Below, in pieces: positions 1-7,979 of a stretch of 25,945 nt of DNA (positions are counted from its first letter, which is position 1; each line of letters begins with the position of its first letter). The translations under genes and the position numbers were made by a program. The notes beneath the pieces were generated by a model, which saw only the letters and a list, made by a program, of their open reading frames with translations, made no database searches and had not been told where the DNA came from. The DNA is from JAUPVL01 sp964481235 (GTDB lineage Bacteria > Patescibacteriota > Saccharimonadia > CAILAD01 > BJGX01), in the NCBI GenBank assembly GCA_964481235.1, contig CAYZYH010000014.1:1-25945 (forward strand), written 5' to 3'.

Positions 1-50
1 GGTGCAAGGGTTATTCTACCCAATTGCAGCAAAAAATCAAGTATTTTCAT
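1..50 (-). CDS. Start of an unidentified CDS, cut by the window edge
   Basis: On the minus strand an ATG at 50-48 overlaps the TGA stop of rfbB (ATGA, 4-nt overlap), and the frame stays open to the window edge. Only about 16 residues are visible, beginning MKILDFLLQLGRITLA. The overlap suggests translational coupling with rfbB and therefore a related nucleotide-sugar or glycan job, but the visible residues do not identify a family. It does not start like RmlD (no N-terminal Rossmann glycine motif). The call as a gene rests on the overlap and the open frame only. Confidence 0.45.
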   Translation of the reverse strand, partial: MKILDFLLQLGRITLA

Positions 51-1045
51 TGCCCAGACTTCTTATATTTGGCCTCTACTGTCTTTTTTTGTGGCTCCCA
101 AACAGACTTATTATTTTTATACCAATCAATAGTCTGCTTTAAGCCATCGTTAAAATTAGTAAACTTTGGCTTCCAGCCTAGCTCTTTGCGTAGTTTTGTA
201 GAGTCTATACCATATCGCATATCATGGCCAGAGCGGTCTTTCACATGGTCGTACCAATCAGTTGGCTTACCCATTACTTCTAAAATAATCTCAACAACTT
301 CTTTATTGCTCTTCTCGCCATCAGCACCAATAAGGTATATCTCGCCAATTTTACCTTTTTTTAAAATTGTGTGTACTGCACAGTTGTGATCGTCTACATG
401 TATCCAGTCGCGCACCTGCTCGCCAGTACCATAAAGTTTGGGTTTAATGCCACTCAAAATATTGGTAATTTGGCGCGGAATGAATTTTTCTATGTGTTGG
501 TAGGGGCCATAGTTGTTACTACAATTACTGATAGTGGCTTGCAGGCCAAAAGATCGCACCCAAGCTCTTACAAGCAAATCAGATCCCGCCTTGGTGCTAG
601 AGTATGGGCTAGACGGGTTATAAGGAGTGTTCTCAGTGAATCTGTTGGGATCATTAAGCTCTAGATCACCATAAACTTCATCGGTGCTAATGTGGTGCAA
701 ACGCTTGGAGTGTTTGCGCACCGCCTCCAATATGGTGTAGGTGCCAATAATATTACTATTAACAAATGGCCAAGGGCTAATAAGTGAGTTGTCGTTGTGA
801 CTCTCGGCCGCAAAATGCACCACTATATCATTCTTTGCCACCAAATCGTCTACTAATTCGGAGTCGGTAATATCACCTTTTATAAACTCTAGCTTGTTTT
901 CGATATCTTTTAGGTTATCAATATTACCCGCATAGCTAAGCGAGTCTAGTACAGTAACTATGTATTCTGGATATTCGGCAAGGGTGAGGTGTACAAAATT
1001 TGCACCTATAAAACCTGCTCCACCTGTAACTAAGAGTCGCTTCAT
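47..1045 (-). CDS. rfbB: dTDP-glucose 4,6-dehydratase (RmlB/RfbB)
   Basis: A short-chain dehydrogenase/reductase of the extended family. It converts dTDP-glucose to dTDP-4-keto-6-deoxyglucose, the second step towards dTDP-rhamnose and related deoxysugars used in surface glycans; it is cytosolic and NAD-dependent. The 332-aa length matches the family. The N-terminal Rossmann motif GGAGFIG is at residues 8-14, the STDEVYG segment with the catalytic Asp-Glu pair is near residue 120, and the YSSTK (YxxxK) catalytic pair is near 147-151. The NNYGPYQ and RDWIHVDDH segments are typical of RmlB. It diverges from the VanW gene and overlaps the next minus-strand gene by 4 nt. An extended -10 (TGCTATAAT) lies 7 nt before the ATG with no Shine-Dalgarno, so the mRNA may be leaderless. 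Confidence 0.95.
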   Translation of the reverse strand: MKRLLVTGGAGFIGANFVHLTLAEYPEYIVTVLDSLSYAGNIDNLKDIENKLEFIKGDITDSELVDDLVAKNDIVVHFAAESHNDNSLISPWPFVNSNIIGTYTILEAVRKHSKRLHHISTDEVYGDLELNDPNRFTENTPYNPSSPYSSTKAGSDLLVRAWVRSFGLQATISNCSNNYGPYQHIEKFIPRQITNILSGIKPKLYGTGEQVRDWIHVDDHNCAVHTILKKGKIGEIYLIGADGEKSNKEVVEIILEVMGKPTDWYDHVKDRSGHDMRYGIDSTKLRKELGWKPKFTNFNDGLKQTIDWYKNNKSVWEPQKKTVEAKYKKSGQ

Positions 1046-1052
1046 AGAAGTA

Positions 1053-1061
1053 ATTATAGCA
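1053..1061 (-). promoter_or_regulatory. Extended -10 promoter of rfbB, nearly at the start codon
   Basis: Minus-strand TGCTATAAT (extended -10, perfect TATAAT) with exactly 7 nt between it and the rfbB ATG. No convincing -35 is present, as expected for extended -10 promoters. Initiation about 7 nt downstream would place the 5' end at the start codon. This is read from the sequence; the start site is inferred. Confidence 0.6.
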
Positions 1062-1102
1062 TCTAATTTCTGTGAATTTGCTTAAATATTTTACTCTTAC
1101 GC

Positions 1103-1131
1103 TTGGTTAAAATAGCTATAGAGTATATAAT
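1103..1131 (+). promoter_or_regulatory. Promoter of the VanW gene
   Basis: TTGGTT (1103-1108), a 17-bp spacer and a perfect TATAAT (1126-1131). The expected start is near 1138, giving a leader of about 40 nt that includes the Shine-Dalgarno-like AAAGGGA at 1169-1175. It is a conventional sigma-70-type promoter with a leader, in contrast to the neighbouring rfbB promoter. Confidence 0.65.
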
Positions 1132-1180
1132 TGATCTTGAAATTATATCTGTTACACACGTTTAAATTAAAGGGAAATTA

Positions 1181-2920
1181 ATGCAAAGACTCACAAGTCT
1201 ATCGAGGGGTAAGAAAATCTTAGCTGCTCTAATTGGTATAGGGTTGCTTTTATTTATTATTTTGGCAATTTTGCGAGTTGCCTACTTTGGCCGAATTTAC
1301 CCTGGCGTAACTGCTAACGGAGTATACTTAGGTGGGTTAACTACATCTGAAGCCCTGCAAGAGTTAAATACCCAAACTACGAGTTACTCAACAAAACCAA
1401 TAGAGGTAATACTACCTCAGGAGAAATCTACTATCAGCGCCGAACAGATGGGTGTAGTGTATAACAATACCGATGCTGTATCACAAGCAATTCAGGTGGG
1501 TCGCGAGGGGTGGATGATAGATAGAATGGCAGCTCAATTTATTGGTTTAATAGGTCAATACAAAGATATTACTAGTGTAAGTTACGATACACAAAAACTT
1601 AGTGACGTTTTGGTGGATATCAACTCAAGGGTGTCTAAACCAGTCGAAAACGCTAGATTTAGTTTTGAGAATAGTGAAATACAAACCCAAGAAAGTATTA
1701 AAGGACGACGGGTAGACTTTGCACATGCGCCTCAAGCCATCACCAATCACTATGGGCAACTCCAAAAAAAGCTATTTGTACTACCTTTAATTAGTGCTGA
1801 GCCACAACTTAGTTCTCAGGCGCTTAATAACCAAAAAAGTATTATTGCTCCTTTTGCCAAACAACCACTAACTCTTAGTTATGGTGACAAAAATTGGACA
1901 GTTGATATAAATACCATTGTTGGGTGGCTAGCACTACCTAGCTCGAATCAACCAATTCAAAAAGATATTTACAGCAAATATTATACTTTGCAAAAAAACA
2001 CAAATAACAACCTTGTTTTTTATGACAAAAAGGCTGTAGCAGGATTTGTTGCTTCTCTGGCCGGTGAAATAAATGTCGAACCCATAGATGCAACCCTCAC
2101 AATTAGCGGTGAACGAGCGACCGTTTTTAAACAAAGTCGTGATGGTAAGACTCTAGACGTTGAAAAATCAACCGACGAAGTAATGAAGCAACTTAGCTCA
2201 AGCACCCCTCAAGGCGTTCCATTAGTGGTAGCTACAAAAAAAGCCGATGTGAGCGATGATAATATTGAGAAACTAGGTATTAAAGAGCTTATTTCTGAAG
2301 GAGTTTCGTATTTTCCTGGCTCATCGGCCAATAGAATACAAAATATTAGAGTGGGAACAAGTCGATTTAATGGAGTACTTATAAAACCCGGTGAGGTATT
2401 CTCTTTTAATAAATACTTAGGAGAAGTAAGTGCTGCTACTGGTTATGCCGAGGGAATAGTAATACTCGAAAACAAAGAAGAAAAACAATATGGTGGTGGT
2501 TTGTGTCAGGTTTCTAGTACGGCCTATAGAGCGGCACTACTCGCCGGCCTACCAATACTAGCACGTACCAACCATGCCTTTGCCGTTAGTTATTACACTG
2601 AGCCATTTGGTGTACCTGGTGTAGACGCAACTATCTACCTACCATACCCAGATATGCAATTTAAAAATGATACTGGCCACCACATACTTATTCAAACCGT
2701 TCTATCTGGAACTACCTTGAGATTTAAATTCTACGGAACCAAAACAAAGTCTGGTGTTATAAGAGGACCATTCTTTTTGAGTGGTAGTCAAGATCACACC
2801 CAGCCTTCTCAAACTGTTTTTTATAGAGATGTACTAGATTTAGCTGGTAATATAGTAAAAACCGACACCACCACCACTTACTACAAATCCTCTTTAGATT
2901 TTCCTTTGGTAGTAAATTAA
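1181..2920 (+). CDS. Membrane-anchored VanW family protein with peptidoglycan-binding-like domains
   Basis: A 579-aa surface protein. Residues about 12-36 form one transmembrane anchor after a short basic N-terminus. Residues about 40-350 resemble the repeated PG_binding_4 (YoaR-like) modules found before VanW domains (for example the YPGVTANGVYLGGLT segment). The VanW domain spans about 386-515, with RFNGVLIKPGEVFSFN and the hallmark GGGLCQVSST near 438-447. A short beta-rich tail follows (about 516-579). VanW is named from vancomycin-resistance clusters, but its biochemical function is not firmly known; a role at the cell wall is likely from domain composition. The ATG has a Shine-Dalgarno (AAAGGGA) 5 nt upstream. 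The gene ends 4 nt from the convergent mnmE. Confidence 0.88.
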   Translation: MQRLTSLSRGKKILAALIGIGLLLFIILAILRVAYFGRIYPGVTANGVYLGGLTTSEALQELNTQTTSYSTKPIEVILPQEKSTISAEQMGVVYNNTDAVSQAIQVGREGWMIDRMAAQFIGLIGQYKDITSVSYDTQKLSDVLVDINSRVSKPVENARFSFENSEIQTQESIKGRRVDFAHAPQAITNHYGQLQKKLFVLPLISAEPQLSSQALNNQKSIIAPFAKQPLTLSYGDKNWTVDINTIVGWLALPSSNQPIQKDIYSKYYTLQKNTNNNLVFYDKKAVAGFVASLAGEINVEPIDATLTISGERATVFKQSRDGKTLDVEKSTDEVMKQLSSSTPQGVPLVVATKKADVSDDNIEKLGIKELISEGVSYFPGSSANRIQNIRVGTSRFNGVLIKPGEVFSFNKYLGEVSAATGYAEGIVILENKEEKQYGGGLCQVSSTAYRAALLAGLPILARTNHAFAVSYYTEPFGVPGVDATIYLPYPDMQFKNDTGHHILIQTVLSGTTLRFKFYGTKTKSGVIRGPFFLSGSQDHTQPSQTVFYRDVLDLAGNIVKTDTTTTYYKSSLDFPLVVN

Positions 2921-2924
2921 TTAG

Positions 2925-4307
2925 CTACTTACCAATACAAAAGTTGGCAAAAACATGATCGATAATCTCTTGGGTGACATTTTCACCGGTTAGTTTGTTA
3001 CAGGTAGATATGGCATTTTGGTAATCTACCAACAAAATATCGGCCGGGGTATTATTTTTGAGTAGTTTTATAATTTGATCAAGTTGGTTTTTAAGTTCTT
3101 CTATAAGCACAATTTGGCGCTTAGTAAGTATGCGCAAGCTCTCGTTTGTAGTGCTTTTTATAGCCAACTTATATATATGGGCTTTGATATCATCTAAGCC
3201 AATTTGTTTTTCTGCCGATATATTAATAGTTGGCAACATACTTAACCTATTTACTTTTATTTTACTTGTTGTTAACTCTATATCTGATTTAGTAAACAAC
3301 ACTAAGCTGTTTTTAGGGCTAATTTGATCTATAAGCTTATTTTTATCTAGATACTTAATTGTTGCTTCTATTTTACCTGGCTCAATCAATATAAGTACAA
3401 AGTCGCTATTTTTTATCTCTTGCAAAGTTCTTTCAATACCAATTGATTCTATATTATTACCCGAGTTTCTTAAGCCGGCGGTATCGGTGAGTTGGCAGGT
3501 AATACCGTTAATATTTATACTCTCGGTAATAGTGTCTCTGGTAGTACCGGCTGTATTAGTTACAATAGATCTGCTATAGCCCAGTAGGGCGTTAAGTAGG
3601 GTTGATTTGCCGGCATTGGGTAAGCCAACCAATGCTACTGAGAAACCGTCACGTACAATAGCTAGTTTTGCACTACCTTCTAGTATTTTATTAACTTCAT
3701 CAACAAGCTTGGTAATAATTTGTTGGTCTTGTTGAATTGAGTGAGGGCTAATATCTTCTTCTGAGAAATCTAAGCTAGCACTTGTATGAGCTGCTAAATT
3801 GAGTAGTGATTTTTTAATAGTTTGAATATCTTTGGTGAGCCCGCCAGCAAGTTGTTTACTTGCTAGCCTCATCATTTGTTCGTTACCACTAGATATAAGC
3901 TCTCCAACTGCCTCGGCCTGAGTAAGATCTAATTTGCCTGCTAAAAATGCACGCTTAGTAAACTCACCAGGTTCTGCCAAAACCGCTCCACTATTAAGTA
4001 ATAAATCTATAGTTTTTTGGGTAATTACTGGTGATCCGTGTGAATGTAATTCTACCACATCCTCACCAGTGTATGAGTTGGGTGCCGGCATATACACTAG
4101 TAGTGCTTGGTCTAGTTTATTTCGGTGTTCTACTATCCAGCCCAGGGTAAGTTCTCGGGGTTTTAAGTTGGTTTTAGTGGATGCTTGCCAAACCTTTTTA
4201 GCTATATTAAGTGCTTGTGGACCGGATAAACGCACTATACTAATTGCGGCAGGTAAATTAGCAGTAGCCGCTGCAACAATAGTAGTGTTGTTAGATACTT
4301 TATTCAT
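2925..4307 (-). CDS. mnmE: tRNA uridine-5-carboxymethylaminomethyl modification GTPase MnmE
   Basis: MnmE works with MnmG to modify U34 in the wobble position of certain tRNAs, using a folate donor and GTP hydrolysis. The 460-aa length is normal. The N-terminal folate-binding domain includes SIVRLSG and the GEFTKRAFLAGKLDLTQAEAV segment. The inserted G domain has the P-loop GLPNAGKST (about 225-233), the TTRDT switch, DTAGLR and a TKSD guanine-specificity motif (NKxD variant). The C-terminal CIGK carries the catalytic cysteine (CxGK). It is the last gene of the rpmH operon, 18 nt after khpB. The usual partner mnmG does not follow; a convergent VanW gene lies 4 nt away instead. No Shine-Dalgarno is obvious. 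Confidence 0.96.
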   Translation of the reverse strand: MNKVSNNTTIVAAATANLPAAISIVRLSGPQALNIAKKVWQASTKTNLKPRELTLGWIVEHRNKLDQALLVYMPAPNSYTGEDVVELHSHGSPVITQKTIDLLLNSGAVLAEPGEFTKRAFLAGKLDLTQAEAVGELISSGNEQMMRLASKQLAGGLTKDIQTIKKSLLNLAAHTSASLDFSEEDISPHSIQQDQQIITKLVDEVNKILEGSAKLAIVRDGFSVALVGLPNAGKSTLLNALLGYSRSIVTNTAGTTRDTITESININGITCQLTDTAGLRNSGNNIESIGIERTLQEIKNSDFVLILIEPGKIEATIKYLDKNKLIDQISPKNSLVLFTKSDIELTTSKIKVNRLSMLPTINISAEKQIGLDDIKAHIYKLAIKSTTNESLRILTKRQIVLIEELKNQLDQIIKLLKNNTPADILLVDYQNAISTCNKLTGENVTQEIIDHVFANFCIGK

Positions 4308-4325
4308 ATTAATATAAAAAAATGT

Positions 4326-4766
4326 TTATGCTTTTTTAATCACTATACAGCGGTTTGGATCTTCACCAGTGCTCTCTGTTATTAGATCGTTTGTGTTGGC
4401 TAGTACCATGTGGGCTTGACGTCTCTCAAAAGCATTCATAGCAGGTAGTGTTTTGGGTTGCCCATAAGCCAACACTTCGGCAGCGGCTTCTTCGGCAATT
4501 CTTTTTACCTTCTCTATACGTTCTTTTTTGTAACCAGCCACATCTATAGCAACAAAATCACTATCTGGGAATTTGCGCCGTCTTAAAGTATTAAATATAT
4601 ACTGTAAAGCCCGTAAGTTCTCACCACGTTTACCTATTATTAGAGCGTGGTCTTCTGTAGTTACCTCTAACATATTATTGTCTAGGTCGGCCTGGCAAAT
4701 TGCACTAACACCAAGTTTTTCTAGTAATTCTTCTAGGAGTATTTTGGAATTACTAAGATCTGTCAT
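4326..4766 (-). CDS. khpB: KH-R3H RNA-binding protein KhpB/Jag (short form)
   Basis: A single-stranded nucleic-acid-binding protein of the Jag/SpoIIIJ-associated family, linked in Gram-positive bacteria to RNA chaperoning and cell-wall growth. At 146 aa it is short. It keeps a KH domain with the GxxG-type loop IIGKRGENL (about 42-50) and an R3H domain with the AFERRQAHMVL helix (about 112-122). The N-terminal Jag_N domain found in many homologues is absent. Its ATG overlaps the yidC TGA by 4 nt (ATGA), so the two are translationally coupled. This order (yidC, jag, mnmE) is the classic arrangement next to oriC. Confidence 0.92.
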   Translation of the reverse strand: MTDLSNSKILLEELLEKLGVSAICQADLDNNMLEVTTEDHALIIGKRGENLRALQYIFNTLRRRKFPDSDFVAIDVAGYKKERIEKVKRIAEEAAAEVLAYGQPKTLPAMNAFERRQAHMVLANTNDLITESTGEDPNRCIVIKKA

Positions 4767-5566
4767 TTTTTAGCCTTCTTTTTAGTATTTTTTTTAGGTT
4801 CCGATATTCCTTTAGAGACAATTTTTACTTCTTCCATCTCTTCTACTTCACCGCGCATTATTATATATTGCTGGCCTATTGTCATGACGTTTGTAACTGT
4901 CCAGTAAAGAGGTAGTGCTGCAGGTAGTTTCCAGGCAATAAAGGTAGTAATAAATGGAAATATATAATTCATCATAGCTGTTGCTTGAGCTTGAGAATCT
5001 TTGGTATCGGTCTTTTTTGGGGCAATCATTTTTACTTGAATATATTGGGTGATACCGGCAAGTAGGGCAAGCACAACACTTGGTGCTGCCATATTTACTA
5101 TTCCAAATAGGCTTGGGTTAAAGCTAGATGGATTTTGAATAATACTTTGTATATATGGTAGGTTCTTTATTGGTGCATATAAGAAACCAGCAATCGCAGC
5201 GGGATCGTGAGTGCTTTTTTGAAATACAAAATATAAGGCAATTAAGAAAGGAAATTGTAATAGAGCGGGTAGACAAGCTGAAAATGGGCTAATTTCTTTT
5301 TCTTTATATAGCTCCATAAGTAGTTGCGACTCTTTTTGCTTGTCACCACCGGCTTGTTTTTTGAGTTTAGCAATATCTGGTGCTAAGGCCTGCATTTTTT
5401 TCTGGCTATGAAGTTGTTTGGCGGTAAGTGGCCAAAGAGCTGAACGAATAATAATTGTTAAAAGAATTACACTTAACCCAAAATCGTGTCCGGGTATAAG
5501 GCCGTATATTAAGAACAATAAGTTCATAAGTGGCTGGACAAAAATTGTGGTTAGAATCTGAATCAT
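4763..5566 (-). CDS. yidC: Membrane protein insertase YidC/Oxa1 family
   Basis: YidC inserts and folds membrane proteins, alone or with Sec. At 267 aa it has the Gram-positive layout without the large periplasmic domain of Gram-negative YidC. Hydrophobic segments occur near residues 5-25 and 30-48, followed by the cytoplasmic loop after LWPLTAKQL, then around 95-115, 150-180 and 205-235. The conserved arginine of the hydrophilic groove is in the IIIRSALWPL segment. The C-terminus is lysine-rich (KKNTKKKAKK), as expected for ribosome contact. Its start codon shares one base with the yidD stop (TAATG), and its stop overlaps khpB. Confidence 0.95.
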   Translation of the reverse strand: MIQILTTIFVQPLMNLLFLIYGLIPGHDFGLSVILLTIIIRSALWPLTAKQLHSQKKMQALAPDIAKLKKQAGGDKQKESQLLMELYKEKEISPFSACLPALLQFPFLIALYFVFQKSTHDPAAIAGFLYAPIKNLPYIQSIIQNPSSFNPSLFGIVNMAAPSVVLALLAGITQYIQVKMIAPKKTDTKDSQAQATAMMNYIFPFITTFIAWKLPAALPLYWTVTNVMTIGQQYIIMRGEVEEMEEVKIVSKGISEPKKNTKKKAKK

Positions 5567-5826
5567 TATATACTTCCTTGTTTTTTATTGGTTTTAAAAC
5601 TCATATCAACACTTGGCTCTACTAATGGATTACATTTAACAATTCTTTTAGTACCTAGCCAAATACCTTTTAAAGATCCATTGTGTTTGATAGCAAGCTT
5701 TGTATATTCACTACAGCTAGGATAGTGCCGACAATATCCATATGGGTATCTCGCCTTTAACAAACCATGATCTGGTGAGAGAGTTTTTTGGTAAGCCGTA
5801 ATTGATGTAATAAGGATTTTTTTCAT
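5566..5826 (-). CDS. yidD: Membrane protein insertion efficiency factor YidD
   Basis: YidD is a small amphipathic, membrane-associated protein that aids YidC-dependent insertion. The 86-aa product contains the family core: YQKTLSP near residues 12-18, CRHYPSCSEYTKLAI with the conserved cysteine pair (about 32-46), the HNGSLKGIWLG segment and RIVKCNPL. Between the SPDHG and CRHYPSCS parts there is a slightly extended segment (LLKARYPYGY). It lies 2 nt after rnpA and overlaps yidC by one base, in the expected rnpA-yidD-yidC order. Confidence 0.93.
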   Translation of the reverse strand: MKKILITSITAYQKTLSPDHGLLKARYPYGYCRHYPSCSEYTKLAIKHNGSLKGIWLGTKRIVKCNPLVEPSVDMSFKTNKKQGSI

Positions 5827-5828
5827 TA

Positions 5829-6188
5829 TTATTTACTCTCTTTACTTTTACCTAATATTTTCAAACTTTTAAAACCATCTAGTAATATAGTCTCTAGTTG
5901 TTGAGGGCTTAGGTATTCTAAATTAGTCTTAACTGTAATTATTATAGTATATCCAGGATGAATACGTATAAGATTAAGACGAATTATTTCATAAATTCTG
6001 CGCCTCGACCTATTTCGTTCTACAGCTTTTTTAGAGACTTTTTTAGGTACTACTACAGCAAATCTACTAACGGGTGATTTACTAGGTAGTGCTTTAATAT
6101 ATAGACTACTATTGTTGTAGCTATAACCAAACTTGTATGTTTTTGAAAAATCAGTAGCTTTACGCAAGCGAAAGCCACGAGCAATCAT
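5829..6188 (-). CDS. rnpA: Ribonuclease P protein component RnpA
   Basis: The basic protein subunit that helps the RNase P RNA mature tRNA 5' ends. The 119-aa product begins GFRLRKATDFSKTYKFG and carries the family signature KKAVERNRSRRRIYEIIR (about 53-70), the conserved RNR motif. It starts 7 nt after the rpmH stop, the near-universal bacterial pairing. The gene for the RNase P RNA is not in the window. Confidence 0.96.
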   Translation of the reverse strand: MIARGFRLRKATDFSKTYKFGYSYNNSSLYIKALPSKSPVSRFAVVVPKKVSKKAVERNRSRRRIYEIIRLNLIRIHPGYTIIITVKTNLEYLSPQQLETILLDGFKSLKILGKSKESK

Positions 6189-6195
6189 TAAAAAA

Positions 6196-6333
6196 CTACC
6201 CCGCTACTCGAGCACGGCCTTTTAGGCGACGGCGTTTTAATATGTTTCGGCCAGCCTTGGTTGACATTCTAGATATGAAGCCATGAACTCGAGCTCTACG
6301 GCGTTTTTTGGGCTGGTAGGTTTGTTTACTCAT
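6196..6333 (-). CDS. rpmH: 50S ribosomal protein L34
   Basis: A 45-codon gene. The product starts MSKQTYQPKKRRRARVHGF, continues with SRMSTKAGRNILKRRR and ends GRARVAG, matching L34 from end to end (YQPKKRRR, HGF..RM.T..GR.il.RRR.KGR). It is the first gene of the leftward operon at the origin, directly ahead of rnpA. Its promoter has -35 TTGACT, a 17-bp spacer and -10 TAATAT ending 8 nt before the ATG. No Shine-Dalgarno is correctly spaced, so initiation on a leaderless or very short-leader transcript is likely. Confidence 0.96.
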   Translation of the reverse strand: MSKQTYQPKKRRRARVHGFISRMSTKAGRNILKRRRLKGRARVAG

Positions 6334-6341
6334 AACTCAAT

Positions 6342-6370
6342 ATATTACAGTTATTACTAGTTTAAGTCAA
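6342..6370 (-). promoter_or_regulatory. Promoter of the rpmH operon
   Basis: Minus strand: TTGACT (6365-6370), a 17-bp spacer and TAATAT (6342-6347), with 8 nt to the rpmH ATG. It is one of the best sigma-70-like matches in the window. The start site would fall within 1-2 nt of the start codon. A perfect DnaA box at 6385-6393 lies just upstream of the -35, so DnaA may influence it. Confidence 0.7.
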
Positions 6371-6371
6371 G

Positions 6372-6441
6372 ATATCCACTTTATTTATCCACAACCAAAC
6401 CAGATAGCTACTATTTTTGGTTGGTGTTCGGTTGTGGAAAA
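6372..6441. promoter_or_regulatory. DnaA boxes between rpmH and dnaA (origin, left part)
   Basis: A perfect DnaA box TTATCCACA lies at 6385-6393 (+). A weaker box ATATCCACT at 6372-6380 (+) has two mismatches. TGTGGAAAA at 6433-6441 is a minus-strand box TTTTCCACA. The last lies 3 nt before the proposed dnaA -35. CCACAACC (6389-6396) and GGTTGTGG (6430-6437) form an inverted repeat around a region containing further partly complementary CCAAACC/GGTTGG tracts. The arrangement fits DnaA autoregulation plus origin binding. Confidence 0.75.
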
Positions 6442-6444
6442 CTT

Positions 6445-6472
6445 TTGAAATTAGTAATATAGTAATTAATAT
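6445..6472 (+). promoter_or_regulatory. Putative dnaA promoter
   Basis: TTGAAA (6445-6450), a 16-bp spacer and TAATAT (6467-6472). The start would be near 6479, just around the Shine-Dalgarno-like AAAGGGTGAG (6473-6482). An alternative -10, TATAAA (6470-6475), would need a 19-bp spacer. The overlap with DnaA boxes upstream suggests autorepression; this is inferred. Confidence 0.45.
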
Positions 6473-6490
6473 AAAGGGTGAGAAATTGAA

Positions 6491-7882
6491 GTGGATGATA
6501 AATACATAGAGTTGTGGCAAACAGCTCTGGGACAGTTAGAATTAAGTGTTTCTCCAGCTAATTATAATACCTGGATAAAAACACTTGAACTAGGTGGTGT
6601 AAAACCTCCGGTTGCTACTATACATGCTCCTAATTTTATGGCTAAAAACTATGTTGAAAATAAGTTTTACACCAATTTATTAGAAGTAATATCTCAGGTA
6701 AACCCACAAATTACCCAGTTAAAATTCTCTGTTAGTCAAAAGAATAGTAATAAAAAAGATAAGTACGCCAATACTATTTTTAATACCAATCTAGAAGATA
6801 AAAAAAGTAGTGAAAATAATAAAGACACACAGATTAGTAAACCCGCCACCCCTACTCAACCAGTACAAACTGGTATACAGGCTGGTTATACTTTTGAGAC
6901 TTTTATTGTTGGATCAAGTAATCGCTTAGCATTCTCAGCCGCCCAACTAGTGGTTGAAAAACCAGGCGTTGCTTACAACCCTTTATTTTTATATGGCCCA
7001 GCTGGAGTAGGTAAGACTCACCTAATGTGGGCGATTCGTAATGAGATAGCTAAATTACAACCAGATATTACCGCACACTACATTACTAGTGAAACATTTA
7101 CTAATGAGTATGTAAATGCTGTTAGGCGAGGTGAAGAATTTAGTAATAAATATCGAGAAGTCGACCTATTATTTGTAGATGATATGCAATTTATAGCGGG
7201 TAAAGAAAAGACTCAAGAAGAATTTTTTCACACCTTTAATGCCCTTCATCAAAATTCTAAACAAATTGTATTATGCTCAGATAGACCACCAAAAGAAATA
7301 CCCACACTAGAAGAGCGTTTGCGGTCTCGTTTTGAGTGGGGTATGGTTGCAGATATCAACCCACCAGACTTAGAAACTAGAATTGCAATCGTCTTAAATA
7401 AAGCTGCCCGCCAAGATATAAAACTAGATGATCAAGTAGCAGAATACATTGCTCAATCTGTAGAAAAAAATATTCGTGAGTTAGAGGGTGCACTTACTAA
7501 AATAATAGTCCACTGTAAGGCTAATCAGGTTAATATTACTATAAATGTTGCAAAAGAAGTATTTGGTGAAATATCAAATAAAAAACCTCAACTTAGTGCT
7601 ACTAATGTAATAGATAAAACAGCTCGTTTTTACAACCTCAACACATCTGACATTATGGGTGTTAAGCGCGACAAAGAAATAGTCTTGCCGCGCCAAGTAG
7701 TTATGTATTTATTACGAAGTAAGCTTAATTTAAGTTATCCAAGAATAGCCACTCAATTAGGTGGTAAAGATCACACTACTATAATGCATGGTTCTAAAAA
7801 AATAGAGAAATTATTAAGTAGTGATGTTGAATTTAAAAAAGAGTTAGGTGAGTTAAATGAATTTATTGAATCTACTAGGTAG
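6491..7882 (+). CDS. dnaA: Chromosomal replication initiator protein DnaA
   Basis: DnaA binds DnaA boxes and, as an ATP-bound filament, opens oriC. At 463 aa it has all four domains: domain I (about 1-80), a polar linker (about 85-130), the AAA+ domain III (about 135-345) with Walker A GPAGVGKTH (about 169-177) and Walker B LLFVDDMQF, and domain IV with the DNA-binding signature GGKDHTTIMHGSKKIE (about 424-439). The TFETFIVGSSNRLAFSAA segment is a standard entry to domain III. The start is GTG, placed by the Shine-Dalgarno AAGGGTGAG about 8 nt upstream; no ATG lies nearby in frame. DnaA boxes flank it on both sides. Confidence 0.98.
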   Translation: MDDKYIELWQTALGQLELSVSPANYNTWIKTLELGGVKPPVATIHAPNFMAKNYVENKFYTNLLEVISQVNPQITQLKFSVSQKNSNKKDKYANTIFNTNLEDKKSSENNKDTQISKPATPTQPVQTGIQAGYTFETFIVGSSNRLAFSAAQLVVEKPGVAYNPLFLYGPAGVGKTHLMWAIRNEIAKLQPDITAHYITSETFTNEYVNAVRRGEEFSNKYREVDLLFVDDMQFIAGKEKTQEEFFHTFNALHQNSKQIVLCSDRPPKEIPTLEERLRSRFEWGMVADINPPDLETRIAIVLNKAARQDIKLDDQVAEYIAQSVEKNIRELEGALTKIIVHCKANQVNITINVAKEVFGEISNKKPQLSATNVIDKTARFYNLNTSDIMGVKRDKEIVLPRQVVMYLLRSKLNLSYPRIATQLGGKDHTTIMHGSKKIEKLLSSDVEFKKELGELNEFIESTR

Positions 7883-7891
7883 AATTAGTTG

Positions 7892-7943
7892 TGTGGATAA
7901 GTATGTGTATAACTTGTGAAAACTATGTGTATAGAGTGTATAA
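7892..7943 (-). repeat. DnaA-box array on the minus strand, dnaA-proximal
   Basis: Four same-direction boxes start at 7892 (TGTGGATAA, perfect), 7904 (TGTGTATAA), 7926 (TGTGTATAG) and 7935 (AGTGTATAA). The first two are 12 bp apart and the last two abut. Only the first is consensus; the others have one or two mismatches and may be lower-affinity sites for filament growth. Confidence 0.65.
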
Positions 7944-7979
7944 ATATACACAGTATCTACACAGCTTATTACTAACTAA

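Noticed and set aside
371..664. Open frame of 97 codons on the plus strand inside rfbB
   Set aside because: It lies fully antisense to a clearly conserved gene, has no promoter or Shine-Dalgarno and its product has no recognisable pattern.
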